Shown here: positions 38,201 to 49,669 of the stretch, in pieces
Position numbering within the stretch: position 1 is the stretch's first letter
Layout: each line of letters starts with the position of its first letter
Origin: Crotophaga sulcirostris
Lineage: Eukaryota; Chordata; Aves; Cuculiformes; Crotophagidae
DNA length: 64,000 nucleotides
NCBI GenBank assembly: GCA_013397455.1
Contig: VYZB01000292.1
Span: 783,533-847,532, forward strand
Direction: 5' to 3'
Position numbers and translations under genes: made by a program
Notes under the pieces: model-generated
Database searches by the model: none
Told to the model about the DNA's origin: nothing
What the model saw: the letters and a program-made list of their open reading frames with translations, nothing else

Positions 38201-41200
38201 TTAGTTTGATTCTTTAGGATTATCTAGAAAATTGTCAGAAAGACTGATACCACCTTACATTTAAGTATCTCTGCCTTCAGAAAGAGGTACAGGATCAAAG
38301 AGACTCACCTTGCATTTCCTTTTTCATTATTAATATCTCTAATTTACATCATTCATCCCTGTAAATCTTAACCTCTTAAACTCTCAGTGTCCAGATATGC
38401 AGTGTGTATATCCATAACCTGCTCTACTAGTTTAAGATTCAAAAGTGCAGAATAGCTGGATAAATGACAGAGCAAGAGGAACACTAAGAAACAATCAAGT
38501 GATAGTTATCCTTTCTAGGCATCAGTTAACTGGGTGTAAAAAAAAGCTGCATCTGATGAATACTGGTCTTTACACCATTTAACAGAGCATAGGTAAAGGG
38601 TGAACACGAGTCTTAACAGCTGCAGGACTTGAAGCTTATAAGTGCTGCTCTTTTGAGTTCCTGACAGTAATCACATATCACTTTTTTTTTTTTTTTTTTT
38701 ACAGGGAAAGTTTTATCTGGTTATTGAGGAGCTGAGCCAGCTGTTCCGCTCCCTTGTCCCCATCCAGCTGTGGTATAAATACATCATGGGAGATGATCCA
38801 TCCAGCAGCTACTTCCTAGGTGGGATTCTGATCATCCTGTATAGCCTCTGCAAGGTGAGTACCACCTCATTAATAACCACCATAGGAGCTGCAACAAAAG
38901 CATAGAAAGAAGCACAGCTGAGGGTAACACATACCCCTGCTGATTGTTGCTATCACTACCCAGGAAGGGATAGCAGCTGGGGACACCACGTGCTTTAGAT
39001 GCCTAAAGCATTTTGTTTCTCCAGTATGTGGGCATTGGTGAGCTAGAGAAAGCTCTGTGACTGCTTGTGTAGTGTTGCATCATGCTGATTAGGTCATTGC
39101 TGCTTTCTAATACATTTCTGTAAAGGCTAGAGGAGAATGTGAGTGGAGTCCTGGGGAACCAGTGCTGGAAGAGAGGTTAGCTGTCTCCAGACTTCTAAAT
39201 GCAGCACTGGAAAGAAGGTTGCAGAGAGTTAAATATTTCTCTAAGCCTTCCTTTTTCACTGAAGTCAGGGTAGGTATTCCACCACTCAAAGTACTGAAAG
39301 CAGCGGGGGGAGAGAGGATCATCCAAGTCCTGCCTAGATAAAACAGGTAGTTCTGGCCCCATTCTAGGTCCTGATCTGGCTGATACAAGTCTAGAATCGC
39401 AGTGATGGAAAGAGTAGTTAATATTTCCTCAAAAATAAGAATGTTAGGAGTGCAAATCTGCCTGTACAGTTGCAAATTAATAGGTGCGACTCATTTCGAA
39501 GAGTCCCAAGTCTGAGGTCTAGAAACTGTTGTATTTCCAATCGTGTGCATTGGACCCTGCCTAGGGGCAGAGCAGTAGCTGAAGCAGTCAATTCTATACC
39601 CATGTTATCTGTATCTCCAAGTGAGTCGAGCTTGCTGCAGCCCTACAGTGGTTATTGCCCCTGCCTAGGAAACAGGGGCTACGGCTTTGCAGTCCAAAGA
39701 ACAGAAGAGAGAGTATGTGAGCACCCTCAAAGGAGCTAATGGATACAACATCATGCTGTAGCTCTCACGTGAGGTGTGGCTGCAGTTGCAACTATACGTT
39801 GTATAGGAATGGGGCAATGCAACCCTTGCTGTCAAGGGATTTACAGTTTTTGTATACAATATAGACAGAGGAGGTCACGGGAAGTGAAGGGATCTGGTCA
39901 TGAGAGGTCTTTGATCAAGCCAAAACCAGAACCAGAACAGGAAGCATGGGAGACCAGTGCTGTACCCTGCACACCCATCCATTCTCTCAGCTCTGTGTCC
40001 TGTCCTTTACTCTGCCATGCAACAGGGTTGTTTTCTCTTTTGAAGATGTCATTGTCTGGATCCACTCTAGGCAAGAGTATCCAAGCCTTCTATGCCCTTC
40101 TGGCTTATGAGGTGAGGAGTACAGATCACATAATTACAATGATAGATTTAAAATCATCTTTCTGGTGTCCCTTCTTGGAAAATTACTCAACACCTGGGGA
40201 AGGGATGCTTACCTGCAGATGTACGTGCCATTCCTTACATATGGAGAAGTCTTCATAGTGTGAAGAAGTGGAGCCATCTGCTTCTTGGAGGAAAGGGAGC
40301 CAAGCACAAAAACATAGCTGGCAGAGCCCCACAACACCCAAACACAGCGGGCAGATCCGGGATAAAGCCAGAACATCCATCCACAGGTCAGGATCAGGTC
40401 TAGTGGAGGCAGCCAGGGTCAGACACAGTCCAACAATTGCAGGGCATAGCCATAAGGCATGCTTAGGGTGGGAAGTCACTCCAGGCACTGTAGTGTCTAG
40501 ATCAGTGGGATCTGTAGTTACGCACAGCTGTGACTGAACTGGAAACTAGCACTGACACAGCACAGCTCAAACATGAGCTGAGGCCTCCAGGGCTGAGCTT
40601 AAATAAAGCTTCTGGGCCCATGGGCAGAGGTTGTGGGTGGGGGTCCCAGGTGAGGATCATCACGGCCACGAAGGCCCATTAATGCACTCAGGGTCCTGAC
40701 ACATAGGCATAAGCAGTTCTTTATGGGTCAGCTTGATGTTTCTCTGATGTGAAGCCTTTATAGGTGGTGAAGTGATAATCTAGATTGGAAAAGGCACCTT
40801 ACTTTGAAAAGTTCTGACAGTCTGTTGCTTAGAAGCTCTATGAGGAGACAAAGACAGCTCTTTACTAGCCTTGACTGTAATTTAGGACCAGGTCTTATGT
40901 GAAAGAGCCTTGGCTACAGCCTCAGCCTTTAACATGCCTGTTTCTAACTTTAATTAATCTAGTTCATCAGAGGTGGAAATGGATGGATAGTCCAGCTGAA
41001 GGGTGATAGGTCCAGCAACCTGTCCCAGGTCATTATGTAGCAACTACTTAGTACCACAGATGCGTCCAGGTTAGGATTAGACCTCTGCACTCTAGAGGCT
41101 TTGCTTGGAAGTGAAAGAAAAGTGGGAGCACACTCTTCCAATTACAGATCATGAAATACTAGGTGCACGCATCCCATTTACAATCACAAGAGTTGCAGAT

Positions 41201-44200
41201 CTAATTCCTTGCCTGAGAAACTGAAAATATACCCAAAGGAGTCCACATTAGCAAAGCCACAAACCACATTAGAAAAACCACAGAAGCCAATTTGGCACTC
41301 AGACCTTCTGTGCTCCTGGCAAAAATCCAGGGCTCAGCTAGGGCTGCATCCCCTTTCTCTGCACAAAGGGGAGGCTCGACTTTCAGCAGGTTGGATCCAG
41401 TACAACTGATGGGAGCAGTCTTGGTGTCTCTGTCTGAACTGTGTAGACATGAATCTCTGATTTTGAGGAAGAAATCCCTGATATTCATCAATAAGGGCAT
41501 CCAGGTCTTACTTTGACCCTGTGCTGAGCAGAACCACTCACTGGCTGTGAACCCAATTGCAATCCTATTGCTAGAGAGACAACTGATGCAACATAGACCT
41601 CAGTGCATAGGGTGATAAATGGATATTGGAGACTACTGAAACACAGAACTTTTGGGGGTACAGGAAACTCCAGAAGGAAAAAAATGGAAGTGGGACAATG
41701 GACTGAGAAAGCGTAGACATCAGACCAGAGCAAAGGCATTAGAAGTCATGCTGTCAGCAAAGCAACCAGAATAAGCTGTGAATTGAACTATGGGACGGAG
41801 CTGATCCCTATCCTTGTTAGAAGATAAAAAGTCTGTAGTAGTTGGCAGCCTCAAGTGCTCGGTGCTGACTGGAAGCATTACTGGAAGGACCCTGGGAGCC
41901 TTTTTACGTGCTGACTGGAAGCATTACTGGTGCCTTCATTTGATTCCATATCTGTTGCACGATGATCTCATTGGCATTCCCTGCAGTGAGCCCACTTAAT
42001 CATGCTAACCAAAAAAAAAAAAAAAATAGAAAGCCAACTCCAGGCATTCTGGTGCCTTTATACTGCTGGTCCACTACAGCTCTGGGTATGCCCCTGCCCT
42101 CCCAGCCACTTCTCACTCAGACAGATCAGAAATGGGAAGGTCCTGTCGTGGCATCTGACACTTCTTCCAGCTAATGCAGGGCTTTTCTTTGCACGATCAT
42201 TCAAGTCTTCTCTATTTGATAGTATCTTTTCCCTGTGTTCTGCCAGCAGATAGGGAAGATGAACTGGATTAGGTTTTCAGGCTGGTTTCCCTTTTCTTAG
42301 TAATACTGTATCTTCACTTTAAGAATACTGAGAGTCTCCTCTCTTGCTCAGCCCCCTGATATTTGTAGGCAGTTTATCATCTTTTCCCTGTGCTTTTGTA
42401 CTGCTCAGCCAAGCTGTAAATATTTATGTCTTTTAGTCTCTTTTCAGAAATCATTTTCCTCAGGCTTATTTTCTGCCCTTCTCTGAACTGCTTTTAGTCT
42501 TTAATGAGGAGCCCAGAATTAAGCACTGGTCTCCAGATGCGGTTACATCATGTTTGCCGGGCAATGGAGGGAGGGGGGAAGAAAAGGACCTGATATTGCC
42601 CCTGCTGTTGGCCATCTTAGGGTGTCTGCAAAGTACCCAGGTGCTAGAAACTCACTCCCTTCCTGGCATTTGAAGTTTCTCCCTCTTTAGGTGGATGGGG
42701 GCAGCTCAGCCGCAGTCCTGCTTCTTATTCCTCAGGTCAGTCTTCTCTTGGTAGCAAATATTTAATTGCTGCACTCTGCTAAATCACCCTCTGCAGCAGG
42801 GCAGGCAATTCCCACTCCATCTTTCGTGGTATTGTCTGGGCCCTGAAGTGTCAGGCTGTGGGCAGGGCTGCACAGCCCTGGAAATCTCCCTTTCCTGCTG
42901 TTTTCTGCCTCCTCCATGTAAAAGGACTGCCCTTCCATCCCGATTTCTCAGCCTCACTGCAGTGTTTTCTAACCTCACTTCTGGGCCTTTCAGGTACTGA
43001 GTTCTCAGGGTGGGAATGAGTCCATTTTAGCCCTTTCCTACCTCATGGGGCTGAAAAATTTACCCTTTCACAGCCCCCTTATGTCTGCTCCTCTTTCTGT
43101 CCCATAAAGTCCCTGATTTGCAGTCCATTGTTACCAGGGCTTTTTTGCCCACCCTTCTGCACTGCCAATTCACATTTATTACATATTTTATGATCACCAT
43201 GAAATGTTTTTTGGCTCCATTGTTACTTAGGATCCTTATTGCTTCCGAGTATCCATTTGGAGACACTGTTTCCTGAGTTTCTGGACATAAACATATATTT
43301 TGTGAGAAGTATCTAAAATGGAATGTCTTTATTGCAGTCTTTTGACATCTGTGGTCGTCTGGGAAGTGTCCGGAAGGCACTGAAGGTCCTTTGCACCCCA
43401 CAGGTGAGTGGTCGTACACGTTAGAGTAGGTTTGTAGATGGAACCTTGTTACTATTGAATGATGGAGTTGAAAATTGCTCAGCATATCAGGATCATAGAA
43501 TAAAATAATTTCTTATCCCATAGCTTGTCAAGCTGCTATCTCTGGTCAGGGATGTTAGGAACCTTTTCTGATATCTCTTCTGCCCCAGCTATGGTAAGAG
43601 GTTGTTGCTAGTCTGGCCTGTTCTGTCTGATTAGAAGCCCTGTGTAATATGAATTAATCTGTTGAGGCCAAAACTGCAAGGAGCTGACAAAACTTTGTAG
43701 TGCAGAGTGTGAGGAAGACTTTAAATAAAAGAATGCAGTGCCTGACATGCAGTGACATTAGAAGAGATCCTACAGTGCACAGAAATTATGCCAGGCATTG
43801 CATTATACGGTACTGATATTTAGATCTCCTGCAGAGAAATGCTGTGACTTACATTTTAAAATGGTAAAATCACAGGCTGTAGAGAACGGGGACCGAACAT
43901 CATAGAAGTCTGGTAGAGCTTGCCTTGCTTATTCTGTGGGCTTGGGCCGGTCATTCTTCCTTAGCATGTTTCCATTTCCCCTATTACTGTTACAACAGGA
44001 GAAGCAACATTTACCTTCCACATATTTAAAAAGAAAAGTGAGAAGCCTGTGGGTGCTGCTGCTGTTATTCTTTCTTCTATTGTTTAACTTGCTAATAATA
44101 ATACCTCCCCCTATCTAAACACCTCTGCAAATGATGCTGAATTAATCCTTTCAGCTCCCTGTTGAGCTCATTAAATTTCATTATCATTGCTCCACAAGTG

Positions 44201-46397
44201 GAGGCACTGAAAGATGGAGTCAGCTCGAGGGGAAAGCAAAAACAGAGGACACAGAGCTCCAGACTCCCCATGTTCTGTGTGTTGGTGCCCAAATCTCCCT
44301 TCCCCACACACAGTGGCAGAACATCGGTATCCTTCCCAGGACATGCAGGGAAGATGAGTATGAAAAATTGTCTGTGTATGTGCTTAGCCACAAACCAGAT
44401 TCTCTTCAAACCTTTGACATTGGGATGTTTTTCAACCTCTACCTAACAGACCTATGGAGTTCGTGCTACCAGCCAGCAGTGCAGCGAGGCAGGTGACATC
44501 TGTGCCATTTGCCAAGCAGAGTTCAGGGAACCTTTGATCCTTATGTGCCAGGTAAGACCCCAAGCTTCCCCCATCAACTTTCCCCACTGGCGTTCATTTG
44601 GTTAACTCCTACAGCTGGGGGTGGCACAGTTAGCCTAGGTACTTCTAAAACCATTGCTGGGTCTTGATCTAGGTCCTATTCATTGCCCTCTTCCAGACAG
44701 CAAGTGATTCATGACAGATGAGCCACTCTTTAGGGCTGATCATTGAGATGGAAAAGACCAGTCTCATCATTGCAGTCCAGAACTTGGATCTAGAATGCAA
44801 GACATTTTTATCTGACTCCTGGGGAGACTGGATAGTCAATAGGGCAACCGAATTATGAGCAAGTGCTATGAGAGGGATATAGGTCCAGAAGGAGCCTGAT
44901 AAGATGCGTTACACTGGTGCAGTACTGTGTAATCATTCATGATTCTGAACACCTGGCCAGGAATAAAGGTAGTTCTGCATATAGAAGTTGGTCACTGCTG
45001 CCTGCACTTGGGAATTGTTTTGTTTCTCATTTGGTAAACACTGGCAAGACCTAGGGCTTAAGAATGGTGTGCTCTGAGCAGTGCAGTAATCCTAATCTGG
45101 TGCTGGTAAACCCCATTGAACACACCACACTGCCATGGATTCTGACCTCTACCAGAGGTCAGCTGAAGGTGTTGCCTCATGGTAGGACTGGTGATGCTTC
45201 CCCAAGATTTTCTCTTCAGTTGCTTGTAAGTTGGTCAAGCTTTGTTGAGGTTGAAGTTCTTGGAGTTGTAGTTCTTGGAGCTGAAGTTCTGCATCCTGGT
45301 GGCTGTCTCTGGCTGATACGTGGGTGCGTGCAGGAAAACCTTAGGGAGAATGATTCAGCCGTTTATGGGAATGGAATGGGTGGGATGTGTGCTGTCTTGT
45401 GATATAAAAATAAAGCTCAAGAGCCATTTTCTGAAGAGCTTTAACATTCCCATGCTTTGTGACAGGGTTATAAAATTAAGGCAGGTAGATCACCTATGCA
45501 TCAAAGTTGCCTCTTTCTATTCCTGTGAACATCTGGACAGATGTTATCAAGCTGTAAGCCCCAGAAAAACTATCTTTAGATGTGTTTATCAGAGTTGAGG
45601 TTTTGATGAGTAGCATTTCTGTTGACCCCACATGTGTTGAGGAGGTCTGAGCTTCTTCACAGCTTCTAATACTCCCTTCTTGTCCTATTCCTGCTCTTCC
45701 AGTCTTGGGTAGATGGGGGCTGTGTGCTGGACAGCCATCCCTCCTGCTCTCGGTTAGTACCCAAGGCAGTCTGAGGAAGAACTCTGTTGTGGCTCAGTGT
45801 AGAGATGAGAGGAGAAGACAAGGGGTGAAAACTGACATTTGTAGGGAAGAGGAGGTGGAGACTGCGAAGCTACTGCCTAGGAATGGATGGTGAGAGCAGA
45901 AAAAACAAATGCAATAAGGAATAGGCAGAAGAAAGGGGGTTGTTTGAGCTAAGTAAAGACTTATAAAATAATTCAGGATGGAAACAGGGTAGAGAAAACC
46001 CTCTCAACTGCTTTGTTAGCCCAAGTGTTGTAGACCTTTTCAATGTTTCTTTCTATTGCTGTATTAAGAAACAGAGAACTATGTCAATTAGCTTTGGCAA
46101 TCTTATGTACTGGTAATGCTGAGGTTTGTTTTTCGTATTATGTGAGTACTGCTGAGAGTCTGCCTGAACTTGACTTGTTACTTGCTCCCATCACTGTCTT
46201 GTTGAGTGTGCACACTTAGGACCTCCTGCCCTTGTCATGATGATGCCCTATTGTCTCCACAGCATGTGTTTTGTGAAGAATGCCTCTGCCTTTGGTTTGA
46301 CAGGGAGAAAACCTGTCCCCTTTGTCGTTCCGTCACAGTAGAAACCCTGCGTTGCTGGAAAGATGGCACCACCTCTGCTCACTTCCAGGTGTATTAA
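20158..46397 (+). CDS. RNFT2: RNFT2 (TMEM118), membrane RING-type E3 ubiquitin ligase, 5' end incomplete
   Basis: Nine coding exons (20,158-20,216; 23,014-23,492; 24,615-24,691; 26,227-26,327; 27,909-28,062; 38,705-38,854; 43,338-43,403; 44,450-44,551; 46,263-46,397) join without a frame break. Counting from the ATG at 20,170 the protein has 436 residues. It shows a His-rich stretch at about 100-128 and hydrophobic segments near 158-171, 177-191, 206-225, 251-276 and 322-335. A C3HC4 RING lies at 376-413 (C376, C379, C391, H393, C396, C399, C410, C413), and the C-terminus is HFQVY. RNFT2 belongs to the RNFT1/RNFT2 family of multi-pass E3 ligases; the RING binds two zinc ions and recruits an E2. 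Human RNFT2 has, to my recollection, eight residues (MWLFTVNQ) before VLRKMQRR. Here VLRK starts right after AAG at 20,155-20,157, so an upstream exon is expected but not seen. The ATG at 20,170 would serve alone. All introns are GT/AG. Confidence 0.96.
22196..22241. repeat. 18-base direct repeat in an RNFT2 intron
   Basis: TTTTCTTTTGGTATTAGG occurs at 22,196-22,213 and again at 22,224-22,241. Confidence 0.85.
23014..23492 (+). CDS. RNFT2: RNFT2 exon with Ser/Gly/His-rich N-terminal domain and first membrane segment
   Basis: The acceptor is TGTCCACTGCAG; the first base completes an arginine codon. The exon encodes NRSQTVSSETSVDESG through the His-rich HHFHHGHH stretch to GLPFILILLAKVCFQHKL. 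The donor is GTAAGC. At 479 bases it is the largest coding exon here. Confidence 0.96.
24615..24691 (+). CDS. RNFT2: RNFT2 exon encoding IAVCIGMASTFAYANSTLRE
   Basis: The acceptor is TTCCCCACAG and the donor GTGAGT. 77 bases encode the second hydrophobic segment and its loop, ending QVALK in phase 0. Confidence 0.96.
24960..25090 (+). repeat. MIR-like (CORE-SINE) relic
   Basis: ACTGATTCTGCCAGTGACTG followed by TCTGTGCCTTAGTTTCCC matches the well-known MIR core order (CTGCCACT, then CTGTGCCTCAGTTTCCC). It is heavily decayed and lies in the intron after exon 24,615-24,691. Confidence 0.6.
26227..26327 (+). CDS. RNFT2: RNFT2 exon encoding the third membrane segment
   Basis: Encodes EKRSVLIVFWILAFLTGNTL and on to SSQQLYN. 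The acceptor is TTGCTCAG and the donor GTAAGC. Confidence 0.96.
27909..28062 (+). CDS. RNFT2: RNFT2 exon encoding the long fourth hydrophobic region
   Basis: Encodes LIFLKPNLERLDFFDLMWIV through LKCLIVALPKIILAVKSK. The acceptor is CCTTTCAG and the donor GTAAGAG. Confidence 0.96.
30215..30575 (-). repeat. Decayed CR1 with reverse-transcriptase remnant, minus orientation
   Basis: On the minus strand the right part reads LVLFTVFISDL and then LIKCAADTKLGK. These match the CR1 reverse-transcriptase catalytic neighbourhood (LFNIFINDLD, then FADDTKLGG); the DD reads AD here. The left part (TCTTCTCTGTAGACTGAACA) matches downstream CR1 sequence. A younger plus-orientation CR1 end is inserted at 30,460-30,527. 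Confidence 0.75.
30460..30527 (+). repeat. CR1 3' end nested in an older CR1
   Basis: GGCAGAGGGGTTGGAACTCG to CATTCTATGATTCTA is a 5'-truncated CR1 tail of about 68 bases. It splits the antisense reverse-transcriptase remnant. Confidence 0.9.
35510..36045 (+). repeat. CR1 LINE 3' region, plus orientation
   Basis: Runs from CCTGTGCTCAGTTTTGAGCC through GCCTGGAGAAGAGGAGGCTG to AATGATTCTATGATTTA. About 535 bases long; the short open frames over it are decayed. Confidence 0.9.
37403..37500 (+). other. tRNA-Leu-like segment, degenerate
   Basis: GGCAGGATGGCCGAGTGATC closely resembles the 5' end of eukaryotic tRNA-Leu with its box A (my recollection: GTCAGGATGGCCGAGTGGTC). About 65 bases on, GGACTTAATCCCC weakly resembles a box B. 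The acceptor stem does not close and no clean anticodon arm is visible, so a functional tRNA is unlikely. A pseudogene or SINE relic is possible. Confidence 0.25.
38683..38700. repeat. Poly-T run serving as polypyrimidine tract
   Basis: An uninterrupted T-run ends at the ACAG acceptor of the RNFT2 exon at 38,705. Length variation here could affect splicing. Confidence 0.8.
38705..38854 (+). CDS. RNFT2: RNFT2 exon encoding GKFYLVIEELSQLFRSLVPI to YSLCK
   Basis: Fifty codons in phase 0. An unbroken run of about 19 T directly before ACAG forms the polypyrimidine tract. It follows the longest intron of the gene (10.6 kb). Confidence 0.96.
41862..41930. repeat. 23-base duplicated word, period 46
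   Basis: GTGCTGACTGGAAGCATTAC plus TGG occurs at 41,862-41,884 and again, identically, at 41,908-41,930. Confidence 0.9.
42330..42560 (-). repeat. Old CR1 fragment, minus orientation
   Basis: The phrases TTTTCCTCAGGCTTATTTTC, GCCCTTCTCTGAACTGCTTT and GAGCCCAGAATTAAGCACTG follow the order of a reversed CR1 3' region. Strongly diverged. Confidence 0.6.
43338..43403 (+). CDS. RNFT2: RNFT2 66-base exon encoding SFDICGRLGSVRKALKVLCT
   Basis: 22 codons in phase 0 between TTATTGCAG and GTGAGT. It links the last membrane segment to the RING. Confidence 0.95.
44450..44551 (+). CDS. RNFT2: RNFT2 exon with the first half of the RING
   Basis: Encodes TYGVRATSQQCSEAGDICAI through EPLILMCQ, with RING cysteines 376, 379 and 391. 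The acceptor is CTACCTAACAG and the donor GTAAGA. Confidence 0.96.
45246..45295. repeat. Imperfect 18-base tandem repeat
   Basis: Three units of GTTCTTGGAGTTGTA-like sequence lie in the last RNFT2 intron. Confidence 0.7.
46263..46397 (+). CDS. RNFT2: RNFT2 terminal coding exon with the second half of the RING
   Basis: Encodes HVFCEECLCLWFDREKTCPL, then CRS and on to HFQVY and TAA. It completes the C3HC4 pattern with H393, C396, C399, C410 and C413. Confidence 0.97.
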   Translation, partial: HVFCEECLCLWFDREKTCPLCRSVTVETLRCWKDGTTSAHFQVY

Positions 46398-47160
46398 AAC
46401 CAATACATAACCAAGAAATGGAATCACATGTGTGAAGAAAAGAAAAAGCTGGAAACCCTGGTGATCCCATGCCCCTCTTTAGTTGCCTCTGGATTTGTTG
46501 TCTTAGTCTTCCTTCCCGCTCTGTTTCTCCAGGAGCCAAGAAAACAACAATTATTGCTAGCCAGAACTTTATCCTCAAAGGCAAGAAAGATGTGGTTTAT
46601 TTTATGGCAAACTCCATGGCTGAGCTACAGCCAAGATTTCTTCTTGAACTTACATGGTTATAAGCTGCCTGGGATGTGTCTCTTCTGTCACTTTAGTACA
46701 GATAAATATTGCCTGTGTAAGGCAAGCATACTGTGAATTGTGTGTGCATAACTTGGTATACTGGAAAAAAGCTATATTCCTCTGGCTCAAACTGCTGGTG
46801 AGGTTTCTCACATTAAATGGTCCTAGCTTCACTGAATCTGTAACTTCAAAGAAATATGCTGTTGCTGTTGTGTTACCTTTGAGATCTCTTCCAAAGCAGT
46901 CCTCCAGAACCGCATACCCAAAGTTTATTTGGGGTTGGAGAAACATCATTTCCCAGCGGCTGTGTTTTTTGCAATTGATTCCACCAATTGCACATGCTGT
47001 CACTGAAATGAAATCTCAAGGAACTTGGGAAGAATATGCCAGTGAAGCTGGAAGTGGCACTTGCTCTTCTTGGGAATGTTTTTCCTCATTAATTATCATT
47101 ATTAGACCTTCTGATTTCCAATTATATGGGAAGAACAGCGGGAGGCAGGGAGAAATTAAA
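46398..47160 (+). other. RNFT2: Probable RNFT2 3' untranslated region
   Basis: No AATAAA is seen in the first 800 bases after the stop. ATTAAA variants lie at 46,812-46,817 and 47,155-47,160. A CR1 copy begins soon after, at about 47,241, so a UTR of 0.4-0.8 kb is plausible but unproven. Confidence 0.4.
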
Positions 47161-47240
47161 GTGAGGATTGATTTGTCTAGGTGAAAAGCTAAAGACCTAA
47201 CCAGGAGCATCTCACACCTTCAGATGCATCTGCAGTTTCG

Positions 47241-47596
47241 TCTTCAGGGAGACCTTAGAGCAGCCTCCCAGTACTGAAAGGAGCTCCAGGAAAGCTGGGG
47301 AGGGGCTCTTGATCAGGAAGTGTAGGGATAGGACAAGGGGGGATGGTTTTCAGCTGAAAGAGGGGAGATTGAGGTGAGATCTTAGGAGGAAATGTTTTGC
47401 TGTGAGGTTGGTGAGGCCCTGGCCCAGGTTGCCCAGAGAAGTGGTGACTGCCCCATCCCTGGAGGTGTTCAAGGCCAGGTTGGATGGGGCTTTGAGCCCC
47501 TCATCCAGTGGGAGGTGTCCCTGCCCGTGGCAGGGGGGTTGGAACTGGGTGGGCTTTAAGGTCCCTTCCAAGCCAAACCATTCTATGATTCTGTGC
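47241..47596 (+). repeat. CR1 LINE 3' region, plus orientation
   Basis: From GGGAGACCTTAGAGCAGCCT to CCAAACCATTCTATGATTCT. It carries the GAGGTGTTCAAGGCCAGG and GTGTCCCTGCCCGTGGCAGG landmarks. Confidence 0.92.
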
Positions 47597-47599
47597 TCC

Positions 47600-49582
47600 T
47601 GAGCACAGCCACTGAAGGCAAGGCTTTTACTGGCTTTCACATCCAGTGCCACTCAGCATCCAGAACCTGCCTTGGTCCAAAACCAGAAAAAATGAGCCCA
47701 CACAGCACTGTTGATAGCAGAAATGCTGGGGCGTCAGGATACAGGGCCCTCTGGGGAGACTGGGTTTGGTGAGACTGGCTTGAGGGCAGAATTACAGGGA
47801 AGCAGCTGCATTGCTTTGGGAGCCAGCCGCATTTATACACAAGCTGGATAATCCACCTGTGGTGGTGGAGACTTGATTCTAACACCTTGGCTTCAGAATA
47901 GGCTCTTGGAGGAGATACCTTGTGTTGTCAGCGGGCTGATTAGAATATGTTATATGGCCACGATTTCCATCTCTGCTGAGGGTGCTGCGGTGGCACTTGC
48001 ATGCAAATGCTGTTTGTTGGCTGGAGCATCTTCTTTCACTAAACAACCTCTGCTTTTTGTTCCTTGCCCAGAGAAAGTGCCTCATTAGGCAATCGTGGCA
48101 TCTTCCATGCTCATTACTATGGAAATGGCCGTAAGGTTACAATCCCACTTGAGTGGATAATCAGGAAGAACTGTACCTGGGGGAAATGAGCCTGTGTGTA
48201 TGTACTGATCGCCACCTTCCCCTCCTGCTGCGAAACTCCACAGGGAGAAGAATTAAAGCAAACAGGAGCTAATGGTAACAGGATTAAGGCTCAACATTTC
48301 TTTGGAAATAATAGTTGAGTAGTTGAATAGAAGAGAAATGGTGAGAGGCAGAGCCTGAGCAGGGGAGATAGTCCAAATCTGGCTTGAGAGATACAGTGAA
48401 GCAGAAGAGGAAAAGCTTTACTTTCCAAAACAAAGTGATTTGATTCTTGTCAAATGGATCCCATGAAAGTCAAGGAATCCATTGGCTATCCCCAATGGGA
48501 ATAGCCTTTTGGGATAGGGGCAGAGAGTTCAGGAACGAAGGAAGCAAGGTTTTCACTGGGCATAAAATTGTTGTTTTGTACAGTAGCCTGGTATATTCAC
48601 CAGGAAGAGGGAGAAGTATTCATTCTGTGTGCAGGCAATTTTTGAAAGGTTTCAGTGCCAATTTTCTGTGCAGTCCCAATTAATTAAAGAGTTGGTGGTA
48701 TCCGCTTTCAAAATGTTTGAAAAGCCACTTCTGATTTTGAATTTTTTCCTGGAAAATGTATTTGGAGAAGTGTATGGAAAGGTCAGTACGAGCCTCACAC
48801 TACGGGCAGAATTTGATGCACTGTTTCAAAAGTGTGTTTCTTATTTGGTGATAAGGCAGGCAGGCAGGCAGTAGGAAGGTATGGGGAATACTTTACCGTT
48901 CCTATAGCCTTTTTTCTGATTTTTTTCTTTATTGAATGATTTTCCCAGTTGGCAGTGTGAGTAAGAAAGAGGGGACTATCATCATCATATACTTGAAACA
49001 TTTTGCTGTGCACCAAGGGACTCAAAAAGATCACACAGTTATACCATCTCACAGTGGAACTGTGACGTACCTTGGGAGGTTTGGGTACCCATGTTAAAAG
49101 CCCCTGCACCAGCATCCTAATTTTCTAAAAAACTTCTAATGATTAATTTTTCTTTTGCTTCATCTCAGTGATCCCTTCTTGATTTTTGCCTTCTCTCACT
49201 ATTCCAAGGCAGCATTCTGTGCAGGTGTCTGGTGCCCTGGTGCTGTGCTTCTGTGGTATCTGACACCTGTGCACAGGTAATTCTCTTTTGTCTTAACAGA
49301 CACCCAGGGAAGTTGTCTGGGTAACCTTTGAGACAGAGGGCTTGTGCTGCTATTCACATACCTCAGTGAGAGAATGCAGCACTGATCTGTTGGCAAGACC
49401 TTTGTTATGGGAAGACGATATCTGAGAGGACAGGGGTGCCTGAGGCTCAGTGGGCCACCCAGAGCTCCCCTTCTCTGTTAAAACCGATTAGTGCTAAGCA
49501 GGAGGTGAAATTCTATGCTGTGGATATTTATTCTTCTGGAAGCATAATAAAGATCATCCTAATTCCTGCAAGAATTCCTCCT
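47600..49582. other. Intergenic, nothing recognised
   Basis: Short open frames only. A small (GGCA)n run lies near 48,856-48,870. Confidence 0.6.
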
Positions 49583-49669
49583 TCCATGGCAAGGGGGTTG
49601 GAACTGGGTGAGCTGTAAGGTCCCTTCCAACCAAAACCATTCTATGACTGTATGATTCTATGATTCTAA
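49583..49669 (+). repeat. CR1 3' end, plus orientation
   Basis: TCCATGGCAAGGGGGTTGGA to CTATGATTCTATGATTCTA-type terminus, 87 bases, 5'-truncated. Confidence 0.92.

Larger units (their letters stand above)
28063..38704 (+). other. RNFT2: Long RNFT2 intron (10.6 kb)
   Basis: No nested gene was recognised on either strand. It contains old and young CR1 pieces at 30.2-30.6 kb and 35.5-36.0 kb. Near 28,765-28,790 lies a GGCGCTGTATAGATGCAAG word resembling ancient SINE tails. A block at about 37.3-37.8 kb has a tRNA-like start and no repeat signature. Confidence 0.6.
38855..43337 (+). other. RNFT2: RNFT2 intron (4.5 kb)
   Basis: No nested exon was recognised. It holds a 23-base duplication at 41.86-41.93 kb and a degraded CR1 at 42.33-42.56 kb. 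A block at 40.26-40.73 kb has the phrase GAGCTTAAATAAAGCTTCTG, which could be a repeat but which I could not assign. Confidence 0.55.

Noticed and set aside
40260..40730. Possible solo LTR around GAGCTTAAATAAAGCTTCTG
   Set aside because: No paired TG/CA ends with target duplication could be identified, so I do not call it.
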